From: Glaciecola sp048820975
Lineage (GTDB): Bacteria; Pseudomonadota; Gammaproteobacteria; Enterobacterales; Alteromonadaceae
DNA length: 64,000 nt
Assembly: GCF_048820975.1 (NCBI RefSeq)
Contig: NZ_JBMEUF010000004.1
Location: 62,001 to 126,000, forward strand
Reading direction: 5' to 3'
The notes beneath the pieces were generated by a model that saw only the letters and a program-made list of their open reading frames with translations, had not been told where the DNA came from and ran no database searches. A program made the position numbers and the translations under genes. Below are positions 17,930-26,343 of this stretch, piece by piece (positions within the stretch are counted from its first letter, which is position 1; the number at the start of each line of letters is the position of its first letter).

Positions 17930-18645
17930 GTAAAAACAATTCACGGCTTTTAATGGGTTTGTCACCTATTAAGTGGCGAAGGGCTGCTCTGCACACAATT
18001 TTTGCGGCCCTTCTTACACTTTGTTTGTCATCATCAAAATATTCCCCTTTTGTCATTTCAAGAATATCTATTCCCATAATAGCTAATTTGTTAGCTGGGT
18101 GTGTTTGCACAAAGCCAGAGGCGGCATCAAAATAATAAGCATAGTCAGCTTGAATCGGTTTCTCGCTTTCGCAATCATGTTCAAAGTCAGGCAAATAGCC
18201 CATGGTATGCAATAAAGACAACTCAAATTCACGCAAAATTGGCTCTAAACTACGAAGTTCATTACTTTTCACTGAAGATAGCTGCAAAAGCGTGTGTTCA
18301 TAATTTGCGAATAAATCTTCGAAAGGTTCGCCGTCAGGGAGTGCTCGGCTTAGAATTTCGTTTAGGTAAAAGCCGCAATAAAGGGCTTTCTCATTCAAGC
18401 TGAAAGCGACACCGCTTGCCTCAATTTTACCTAAGTTCTTTAAATTGCTGCGGCCACTTAAATCTAACTCGCTTTTTTGAAAGCCTTGTAGCAAACTTTT
18501 ACGATCAGATTTAACATTACCACGTGCCCCTTTGGCGACTGCGCTCATGCGGCCCTGCTCTAAGGTGAAAAAATCAACCAGCATACTGGTTTCTCTATAA
18601 GGCCGTTTATGTAAAACATAAGCGTGGAAGCGTTCAGACTTTGCC
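17922..18645 (-). CDS. recO: DNA repair protein RecO
   Basis: RecO helps load RecA onto SSB-coated DNA in the RecFOR pathway. The N-terminal OB fold reads HAYVLHKRPYRETSMLVDFF, and EQGRMSAVAKGARG follows; the rest is helical. It starts with GTG at 18647 (end of coding region given to that codon's second base), and this codon overlaps the recJ stop by one base (TAGTG). Length of 241 residues is normal. Confidence 0.93.
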
Positions 18646-18646
18646 A

Positions 18647-20365
18647 CTATTCAACCAGCTCAATACTATTGACCATTAACTGCACGCTGGTTTGCCCTCT
18701 AAACTCATTTATATCAAGCTTGTAAGCAAGGCGAATTCGCTTAGCCGAGTTATTGGGCCAGCTTTTTACGTCAACATTAAAGGCAATGGCATCAAAATAC
18801 TGTTTATTACTTGCGACCGTTAATTTTAAATGCTTTTGCCCCACAATGCGTTGATTAACTATTTCAAATTCTCCGTCAAACTGTGGCTCTTCAAATTTCT
18901 GCCCCCAAGGTAAGGCAAACTTTAAGGTAGAAGCTAACTCCAAATTAATTTGTTCGCTAAGTAGTTCGCCGTCTGAATAAATAATGGCTTCATTCGGGAG
19001 CCCTTGTGATGCCTCACTTACAACTTGATTCAACAAGGTTTGAAACTGAGGCAGGTCATGCTTTGCAATAGACAATCCGGCAGCCATAGCATGGCCACCA
19101 AATTTTTTAATTAAATTAGGCTGTAATGCGTCAATCCTTGCAAGCATATCGCGAATATGAATACCGTCTATAGAGCGAGCGCTGCCTTTAATAAAGTGTT
19201 CATCTTCATTTGCAAATACAATGGTTGGGCGGTAATAAGCTTCTTTCAAACGCCCCGCTACAATACCCACAACTCCTTGGTGAAAATCTTCGCGATATAA
19301 CACCAAAGATGCAGGCATATTATGTTTATCTACCTGAATTTGCTTTAAAGCCGCTTCAGCATCATCGCGCATGCTTTGTTCTATTTCGCGCCTTGATTGA
19401 TTAAGCGCATCTAAGTCAGCGGCATATTGCGCGGCAGCAGAAGCATTAGTACACATTAAACATTCAATGCCATACGACATATCTTCTAAGCGCCCAGCGG
19501 CATTTAGGCGAGGGCCTATCACAAAACCAATATCACTTGTACAAAGCTTTCTGTAATCTCGATTGGCAATGTTAAGTATGGCAAGTACGCCGGCGCGGGT
19601 TTTTCCTGCCCGTATTCTAGCAATCCCTTGGTGCACTAAAATCCGGTTATTTTTATCTAAAGTAACCACATCGGCCACTGTACCAATGGCTACAATATCT
19701 AGAAAGTTGGCCATATTCGGCGCTTTTAGCTGCTTTTTAACGAAGTAGCCTCTGTTTTGTAATTCATTTTTAAGTGCAGACATAACATAAAAAGCGACGC
19801 CAACACCGGCAATATGCTTTGACGGAAACTGGCAGCCAAATTGATTTGGGTTAACAATGGCTTGCGCGTCAGGCACTTCTTCAGCTGGTAAATGATGATC
19901 CGTCACTATCACTTTTAGGCCCAAAGAATTTGCGTGTTTCACCCCTTCAATGCTACTTATGCCATTGTCGACGGTAATGATTACCTCAGCGCCATCTTGA
20001 TGTGCTAAATCAACCACCGGCGAGGTTAAGCCATAACCATAATCAAAACGATTGGGGACAATATAAAATACATTGCTATAGCCCATTTCCGCTAAGGCTA
20101 ATATACAAAGCGCAGTACTGGTGGCACCGTCAGCGTCGAAATCGCCAACAATGCAGATCTTTTGCTCTGCTTCAACGGCATCCGCTAATAAAGACGATGC
20201 TGCATCAATGCCTTTCAGGTGTTTATAGTGCAGTAAATCTTGTGCTTGGGTAGAAAGCTCACTGGCATCGCTGATGCCCCGCTGGCGCAAAATTTTGTCC
20301 AGCAAAGGATGAGAATCTTGAGTTATTGCCTCAGAAGAGCAAGGCTTACGTCGCTGAATTAACAC
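18647..20365 (-). CDS. recJ: Single-stranded-DNA-specific exonuclease RecJ
   Basis: RecJ is a 5'-3' single-strand exonuclease used in RecF recombination and mismatch repair. DHH-family motifs are GDFDADGATST (about residues 74-84), VDNGISS, TDHHLPA, and the DHHA1 motif GGHAMAAGLSI. The start is GTG 20365 and the 572-residue length is typical. In many gammaproteobacteria recJ directly follows dsbC; here dsbC is about 8.8 kb away, with the sortase cluster between. Confidence 0.96.
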   Translation of the reverse strand: MLIQRRKPCSSEAITQDSHPLLDKILRQRGISDASELSTQAQDLLHYKHLKGIDAASSLLADAVEAEQKICIVGDFDADGATSTALCILALAEMGYSNVFYIVPNRFDYGYGLTSPVVDLAHQDGAEVIITVDNGISSIEGVKHANSLGLKVIVTDHHLPAEEVPDAQAIVNPNQFGCQFPSKHIAGVGVAFYVMSALKNELQNRGYFVKKQLKAPNMANFLDIVAIGTVADVVTLDKNNRILVHQGIARIRAGKTRAGVLAILNIANRDYRKLCTSDIGFVIGPRLNAAGRLEDMSYGIECLMCTNASAAAQYAADLDALNQSRREIEQSMRDDAEAALKQIQVDKHNMPASLVLYREDFHQGVVGIVAGRLKEAYYRPTIVFANEDEHFIKGSARSIDGIHIRDMLARIDALQPNLIKKFGGHAMAAGLSIAKHDLPQFQTLLNQVVSEASQGLPNEAIIYSDGELLSEQINLELASTLKFALPWGQKFEEPQFDGEFEIVNQRIVGQKHLKLTVASNKQYFDAIAFNVDVKSWPNNSAKRIRLAYKLDINEFRGQTSVQLMVNSIELVE

Positions 20366-20494
20366 TACACACCACTACATATGAAATAAAGGCCATATTC
20401 TATATGAAAGCCCTGTACCTTGGTACTAAGTATTTATTCCCTAGCGCCGAGCCTATTTTACACATGTTTACAATAGAACGCCTTACTGTGGGCT

Positions 20495-22129
20495 TTAGCT
20501 TACCGATTGTAACTGCTCATTTATTTCAGAAAGATTCTCCACCGGCATAAATGTTTTTTCCGATGATTCGTTATAATCAAGCTTGTATTGTTCAGGGATT
20601 TCGTCTTTAAAAAATGCTCCCTTTTCAAGCAACGGAAATATTTGATCGTAACGTTTAACCTCTTGTTGGTTTACGCGCCTGAAAATATGCGTTCTATTCA
20701 CTTCATATGGGTGGGTAATGCCCGCTGATGATAAAATATCAACTGCCGCATGTACGGTTTTGCGCTGGAATTGATACACACGTTGCGCTTTGTCTGTAAC
20801 AACTAAACCTCTCGATAAAGCCGGGTCTTGAGTGGCCACTCCTGTTGGACAATGATTAGTATTACAACTCAAGGACTGCACGCACCCAAGTGCCATCATC
20901 ATGCCCCTAGCGCTGTTACATATATCTGCGCCAAGGGCTAAATTTTTCACTAAATGAAAACCCGAAATAATTTTACCACTTGCGATTACTTTTACTTCGT
21001 CACGTAAACCAAAACCGGTGAGGCAATCATCTACTAGGGCCAAGGCTTCTCTTAAGGGGGAGCCAATAGAGTTTGAATACTCTAAAGGTGCTGCGCCAGT
21101 CCCGCCTTCACCGCCGTCAACGGTAATAAAATCAGGTGTGATATTCAAGGACACCATTGCCTTACATATAGCCATAAATTCACTTTTACGGCCAACCGAT
21201 AGTTTAAAACCAATTGGTTTACCGCCACTTAATTCACGCAATGTCTTAATAAATAGAACAAGTTCAAGTGGCGATGAAAATGCAGAATGACCTGGGGGAG
21301 AGTCTACTTGTGTATGCGGTTCAACCCCTCGTATCTTGGCAATTTCGGGAGTATTTTTCGTAGCCGGTAAAATACCACCATGACCAGGCTTAGCGCCTTG
21401 TGATAATTTAATTTCGATCATTTTAATTGCTGGGTGAACGGCCTGTTCAGCAAACTTATTCGGATCAAAGTTACCTTCTTTTGTTCTACAGCCGAAGTAG
21501 CCCGTTCCAATTTGCCATACCACATCCCCACCATGCTCTAAATGATAAGGACTTACGCCGCCTTCGCCAGTATTGTGATAAAACCCACCCTCTTTAGCGC
21601 CTTTATTAAGTGCTTGTAATGCAGGTTTACTTAAGGAGCCAAAGCTCATAGCTGATATATTTAAAATACTTGCTGAATAGGGTTGTAAGCAATCTTTTGA
21701 GCCAATAGTCACTCTAGGCTGGCAATTAACATCGGCTACACTTAGCGCTCCAATACTATGACCAATCCATTCATAGCCCGTTTTGTATGTATCTACCTGA
21801 GTACCAAAGGGAACTGTATCTCGACTATTCTTAGCGCGTTGATACACAATTGTTCGAAACATTCTTGAAATGGGAGCGCCACCGGTGTCTGACTCAATTA
21901 AATATTGCTGAATAAAAGGGCGAATAGATTCCATGAACCATCTGAACCTGCCTATTACCGGGAAGTTTCGCATAATGGCATGCTTACCCTGGTAAGTGTC
22001 GTAGACTGCTAAAAGCAGCAAAGGAAAGCTGATAAATAACGTAAATAATGCAGCACTCACGCCAAATAAAGCAAGTGCTCCAAATAAAACATTTAACAGC
22101 AATAGCGCTATTGTGATCGGGTTGAGCAT
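20495..22129 (-). CDS. FMN-binding glutamate-synthase-family protein, membrane anchored
   Basis: The 544-residue protein starts with two hydrophobic segments (about 5-40) and then carries a glutamate synthase central/FMN barrel. TVDGGEGGTGAAPLEYS is an FMN-binding stretch, and GCVQSLSCNTNHCPTGV keeps the C-x5-C-x4-C ligand pattern of the 3Fe-4S cluster. The glutaminase domain of true GltB is absent, so it is unlikely to be ordinary glutamate synthase; the substrate is unknown. AGGAAG precedes ATG 22129. It lies between recJ and the sortase regulators and may be unrelated to both. Confidence 0.85.
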   Translation of the reverse strand: MLNPITIALLLLNVLFGALALFGVSAALFTLFISFPLLLLAVYDTYQGKHAIMRNFPVIGRFRWFMESIRPFIQQYLIESDTGGAPISRMFRTIVYQRAKNSRDTVPFGTQVDTYKTGYEWIGHSIGALSVADVNCQPRVTIGSKDCLQPYSASILNISAMSFGSLSKPALQALNKGAKEGGFYHNTGEGGVSPYHLEHGGDVVWQIGTGYFGCRTKEGNFDPNKFAEQAVHPAIKMIEIKLSQGAKPGHGGILPATKNTPEIAKIRGVEPHTQVDSPPGHSAFSSPLELVLFIKTLRELSGGKPIGFKLSVGRKSEFMAICKAMVSLNITPDFITVDGGEGGTGAAPLEYSNSIGSPLREALALVDDCLTGFGLRDEVKVIASGKIISGFHLVKNLALGADICNSARGMMMALGCVQSLSCNTNHCPTGVATQDPALSRGLVVTDKAQRVYQFQRKTVHAAVDILSSAGITHPYEVNRTHIFRRVNQQEVKRYDQIFPLLEKGAFFKDEIPEQYKLDYNESSEKTFMPVENLSEINEQLQSVS

Positions 22130-22260
22130 AAATTCTTCCTATAAAAAATGAAAAGCTACCTAATTGACTCAAGCGCTCTGGTGCTAGAATAAGCTTATAA
22201 TTTACTGAGTTATTTTACTAGCAAGTGTTTAATTTGATACTCATTTTAGCCCGGTGCGGT

Positions 22261-24468
22261 TTAATGCCCATTGAAAATAAGTAAAACAGTTACACCGCTA
22301 TGGTCGGGTAAGTTTTCAATGCTTAAGCGAGCACCATGGTAACTTGCAATCATATTGGCAATAAACAAGCCTAATCCAAGATGAGACTGTTCTGAGCTTG
22401 TGGACTTTCTGACCGAAATCATAGAGTTTAGAAGTTGATCTTGCATGTTTTCGGGTAACACGGGCCCTAAGTTAGTCACACTAAGTGCAAGTTGTGTATT
22501 TTTCTCGAATAAGCGCACGTTTATTTGTGTGCCCTTTTTTTGAAACTCAACCGCGTTTGATACAATTTTATCAAGCATCTGGGCAAACAAATCAGGTGAG
22601 CCCTGTATGGGACGTTTTACCAGCGCGGCCTGCATTTTTTCACTTATTTCTATATCTAAATTCAGCTTAGCGTCAGAATATGTCATTTGATATCCCTGTA
22701 TACATCCCTCAAGCAGCTTAACAAGATCAAACGTTTCTAACTCTCCTTTGTTGATTGCGTGCTCAAGCCGCGTGGCTTCACTCATACTATTGAGTATTTT
22801 ACTCAAACGTGAAATACCTTCTTTGGCTCTAGCAATATAGGTTTGTTGGTCTTCCTTGTTGGTACTCATTTCTAAGTTATCTAGTGATGAGTTTACCACC
22901 GCAACAGGGGTACGTAATTCGTGTGATAAGCGAGATGCCATTTGCTCTAAATATGCATTATATTGCGAAAGTTTGTTGAGAACTTGATGGAAAGAGCGCG
23001 ATAAGTCGCCAATTTCATCTGTAGTTTTTGAGGGCTGTAACTCCCCAATGATCTTTCCATTCACGTCAATCGCTGATTCCGTTTCATCTCGTAAAGACCG
23101 AATTCGGCTCGAAATACGCGAAGCAAACAAAAATAAAGACAAAGTGGCTAATATAATTATGGCAATAATAAAGTGAAATTGTTTTTCAAGGGCGGCATTG
23201 CGTAAACTTCTAATGCCGTGAGTAGTTTGCTCAACCACGACCGCGCCCATTACTTCGTCATTGATAAATATAGGATGAGCAGCTGATAATATTACGGCTT
23301 TGTTATCAGGGCTCAAGCGCCAAAGGGTTGATGGACTTCCATCAAGCGCTTGGGCAATGTCACTGCCCTCAAGCGCGAATGCATCTGCTAAGTCATCTAT
23401 AAAATCAGCAGGCGGTTTTGTTAATATTTTATAATACAGTGGCAATAATACGCGCTCTTCTAGCAGCTCCCACATTTTCAAGGGCTCCGATAGCGCCTGA
23501 GACTCTTCATAATCATTGTTACTTTTGCCGCTTGCTAAGCCATCAGCTTGTTGAATATCTCCAGAACGTGCAAGCACGCGCATATGCTTATCCACCACCC
23601 ATACTCTGGCACTTGAATATTGCAAGCCTTTTAATATATTTTCGATTTCTGGAGAGGGCAATAATACAGTGCCTAAAGAGTCAGATTGGCTCGGATTAGC
23701 TGTGCCCATTACATAATTAACTTGACGCACGTTTGCGTCATCAACATCGGATAAGGCAAACGCAATTTTGCTTGAGAGCATGTTTAAGGGGAAGCGTAAT
23801 TCAATATTATAACCTTTATCACTTACTTCCCATTGTCCTTGAATTCTGGTTTCTAGATCAAGCGCTTTAATATTCTCTGCATTCATATCAAGCTTATAGG
23901 CATTTACCCAACCTGCTCGATAAGGCGAAATGACATAACGCTCAAATTCACCTTCGGCATTAATTAAGGCAATTTGAACAAAGTCATTTTTGTCAACGCG
24001 TAGTGCGTTTTTGTTACGCCAAACAAGCTTGTTGTCTGTTACTTCAAACATGGCATATAGATATTTGTCATAGCGCCCAACCATGTGCTTGAAACTTAAG
24101 CTGGCCGGCTCGTAAACAGCACTTTGTTCAAGTAAATTAGCACTTCCATAACTGAGCATTTTGTCGCTGTAGTCTTGCCAATCAGAAAGCTCACCATCTA
24201 ATTTAATGGGGTAGGCAATATTGTGTGCGTATAAATCAGTGCCAGGTCGAATATTTGACAAAAAAGCAGATTGTTTATCAAATAATTTAGGCCGTTCGTG
24301 CAGGGCCGTTGCTACGGCGCGTGCCGTACCCACAAGGGTTTGCTCTTGTCCTATTCGTAAATAACTCTCAAGTTGCCATACATATTGGTAACTCAAGTAA
24401 GGAATAAAAAATAGGAACGATGCAAAGAACACCAATTTTGCACGCAGGCCAATACGAAGAGGTTTCAT
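22261..24468 (-). CDS. pdsS: Sortase-system sensor histidine kinase PdsS
   Basis: Counted from ATG 24468 (735 aa), TM1 lies at about 13-31. The periplasmic domain at about 87-240 runs from KLDGELSDWQD through YLYAMFEVTDNKLV to IELRFPLNML, resembling a CBM9/DOMON-like beta-sandwich. TM2 (431-450), HAMP, HisKA with H516 in SHELRTPVAVV and an ATPase domain (SNAVEF, LGLGLFIANMI) follow. The ATG overlaps the regulator stop as ATGA; a GTG at 24483 is the alternative. It belongs to the proteobacterial dedicated sortase system. Confidence 0.9.
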   Translation of the reverse strand: MKPLRIGLRAKLVFFASFLFFIPYLSYQYVWQLESYLRIGQEQTLVGTARAVATALHERPKLFDKQSAFLSNIRPGTDLYAHNIAYPIKLDGELSDWQDYSDKMLSYGSANLLEQSAVYEPASLSFKHMVGRYDKYLYAMFEVTDNKLVWRNKNALRVDKNDFVQIALINAEGEFERYVISPYRAGWVNAYKLDMNAENIKALDLETRIQGQWEVSDKGYNIELRFPLNMLSSKIAFALSDVDDANVRQVNYVMGTANPSQSDSLGTVLLPSPEIENILKGLQYSSARVWVVDKHMRVLARSGDIQQADGLASGKSNNDYEESQALSEPLKMWELLEERVLLPLYYKILTKPPADFIDDLADAFALEGSDIAQALDGSPSTLWRLSPDNKAVILSAAHPIFINDEVMGAVVVEQTTHGIRSLRNAALEKQFHFIIAIIILATLSLFLFASRISSRIRSLRDETESAIDVNGKIIGELQPSKTTDEIGDLSRSFHQVLNKLSQYNAYLEQMASRLSHELRTPVAVVNSSLDNLEMSTNKEDQQTYIARAKEGISRLSKILNSMSEATRLEHAINKGELETFDLVKLLEGCIQGYQMTYSDAKLNLDIEISEKMQAALVKRPIQGSPDLFAQMLDKIVSNAVEFQKKGTQINVRLFEKNTQLALSVTNLGPVLPENMQDQLLNSMISVRKSTSSEQSHLGLGLFIANMIASYHGARLSIENLPDHSGVTVLLIFNGH

Positions 24469-25160
24469 TCTTTGACTTTCCACCTATATCCCATGCCATA
24501 TACGGTTTCTATGCAGTCAAAGTGCGCATCCAATTGCACAAATTTTTTGCGTATTCGCTTAATATGAGAGGTAATAGTTGTGTCATCAACTACCATTTTT
24601 GATTCATCCATTAGCTGCTGGCGGCTTTTTACGTGGCCTGAATACTTTGCAATTGCATGCAACATCCAAAACTCAGTAACCGTTAAATCAAGCGAATTAC
24701 CTTGCCAACTTACACTCATTCTATCTGTATCCATGAGTAATTCGCCTATAGATACTAAATCTTTAGCTTGTTGGGGTAGGTTTAATAACTCGTTTCGCCT
24801 AAACAATGCCGCTATACGCGCAAGTAAATGTGGCAAGCTAATATCTTTTGTTAAGTAATCATCTGCGCCCATGCGTAACCCGCAAATAGTATCAAAATCA
24901 TTATCACGCGCAGTAAAGAATATAATAGGCAATGTAGCAGATTGCGCTCTTAGTAACTGACACAAAGTAAAGCCACCGTCTATATCGTTACCTAAGCCTA
25001 TGTCAATAATGGCAAGATCAGGCAAATTTAATTTAAAAGCCGCTTGCGCTGTTTGACGATCAGCAAAGGCTGATACCTTGTAACCTTGCTTGCTTAGCGC
25101 GGCAACATAGTTTTCTCGCAGAGCCTGCTCATCTTCTATTAACGCTATGTTTTTTTGCAT
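24465..25160 (-). CDS. pdsR: Sortase-system response regulator PdsR
   Basis: This is an OmpR-family regulator of 231 residues. The receiver domain has E9/D10, phospho-acceptor D53 (LAIIDIG), T83 and K105 (YLTKD). The C-terminal winged helix includes LDLTVTEFWMLHAIAKY and SHIKRIRKKF. AAAAGG precedes ATG 25160. It is co-transcribed with pdsS and divergent from pdsO, so it probably controls the sortase genes from the shared intergenic region. Confidence 0.9.
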   Translation of the reverse strand: MQKNIALIEDEQALRENYVAALSKQGYKVSAFADRQTAQAAFKLNLPDLAIIDIGLGNDIDGGFTLCQLLRAQSATLPIIFFTARDNDFDTICGLRMGADDYLTKDISLPHLLARIAALFRRNELLNLPQQAKDLVSIGELLMDTDRMSVSWQGNSLDLTVTEFWMLHAIAKYSGHVKSRQQLMDESKMVVDDTTITSHIKRIRKKFVQLDAHFDCIETVYGMGYRWKVKE

Positions 25161-25250
25161 ATACCTTTTGCCTAAATGCTTGCTGAAATAAATACCTTAT
25201 AAAAGGAGATGCCAGTATCAGCTAAATTAAGGGAAATCAAAACCCTTCTA

Positions 25251-25300
25251 CGTCAATTTCCATTTTTTCGCCACAATTGACCTCAAGATTGCCATTTTCA
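25251..25300. promoter_or_regulatory. Two imperfect direct repeats between pdsR and pdsO
   Basis: CGTCAATTTCCATTTTTTCG (25251-25270) and CCTCAAGATTGCCATTTTCA (25281-25300) share TCAA...TTkCCATTTT in the same orientation, offset 30-32 bases, about three helical turns. This is a plausible tandem binding site for PdsR. Found by eye only. Confidence 0.4.
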
Positions 25301-25384
25301 CTCCCCTAAATAGCCTAAATATAAGTGTTTAATGTTCATCAACCCAACAAGAGCAATACAACTTTACCTATATTGGAGAATATG

Positions 25385-26209
25385 ATGAAAAAACTAATGT
25401 TACTTAGCACTATTACTATTGGACTTAACTTGGCTATTTCACAATCAGCATTTGCCTCTTCTCAAGTTATCGCAAAAGAGCATGACTCAAGTGTTAGTCA
25501 AGAAAAGAAAAATGAAATGATTGGCTTTGGTTCAGGTGCCTTAGCTGGTGCAACCGTAGGCGGGCCCTTAGGCGCATTTATTGGTGGTATATTCGGCTTA
25601 ATGATTGCTGATGATATAAATACCGATGAAGAACTGCAGCAAAACCAACAAACCTTAAGTCAATTAAACCATAGTTTACGCGAAGAAAAAGTGCGTTTAG
25701 CCACTTTGGAGTCTGACTACAAAGAGTTACAACACCAGCAAATGATGCAATTGGTGGCGTTTGATCAACAGCAGAGCGATGCATGGTTAAACGATTTTTC
25801 AGATTTTGAAACATCTATCCAATTTAAGACAGCTTCGTCTTCTATTGAACAAACATACTTAGAACAGCTTGATGGCTTGGCTAAATTGCTAAAGACTTAT
25901 CCGCAACTAATGGTCAATCTAACGGGCTTTGCTGATGAACGAGGCGATGCCGCTTACAATCATTCCTTGTCATTAAAACGTGCTGACGCTGTTAAAACCT
26001 ATTTACTTAAAAACAAAATTAAACCCTCGCAAATTAACACACGCGCAGCAGGTGAAGTAACGGTAATCAATACTACTCACAAGAGCACGCAAACGCCTAA
26101 CGCAACGCAGGCAGCTGGGTTAAGAAAACCTAGCGAAGAATTATTCTTTGACCGCCGCGTAAGCATCACCTTACTAAATTCGGCGAAGCACTTAAGTGCC
26201 GCTAATTAA
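25385..26209 (+). CDS. pdsO: Sortase-associated OmpA-like protein PdsO
   Basis: Starting at the second of two adjacent ATGs (25385; GGAG six bases upstream) the protein has 274 residues. A Sec signal (1-25, ending AFA), a glycine-zipper stretch at 47-74 (GSGALAGATVGGPLGAFIGG) that may sit in or cross a membrane, a coiled-coil region (about 80-120) and an OmpA C-terminal peptidoglycan-binding domain (about 145-265, with LTGFADERGD) follow. This layout and its neighbours identify PdsO. Confidence 0.9.
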   Translation: MKKLMLLSTITIGLNLAISQSAFASSQVIAKEHDSSVSQEKKNEMIGFGSGALAGATVGGPLGAFIGGIFGLMIADDINTDEELQQNQQTLSQLNHSLREEKVRLATLESDYKELQHQQMMQLVAFDQQQSDAWLNDFSDFETSIQFKTASSSIEQTYLEQLDGLAKLLKTYPQLMVNLTGFADERGDAAYNHSLSLKRADAVKTYLLKNKIKPSQINTRAAGEVTVINTTHKSTQTPNATQAAGLRKPSEELFFDRRVSITLLNSAKHLSAAN

Positions 26210-26243
26210 GTAGGCTTTGAGTAACCAAGCTACACATAAATAA

Positions 26244-26287
26244 CGAAGGGGACTTTGAAGTTATTCCTAGCTACAAAGCCCTTCTTT
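26244..26287 (+). terminator. Hairpin between pdsO and the sortase substrate gene
   Basis: GAAGGGGACTTTG pairs with CAAAGCCCTTC (one bulge) around a 20-base loop, followed by a short CTTCTTT. It may be a weak terminator or attenuator that sets PdsO levels apart from substrate and sortase. Confidence 0.5.
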
Positions 26288-26343
26288 AAGCCCCTCATAA
26301 TTATAATTACACACGTATGATTAATGCGTTAAAAGGTACTGCC

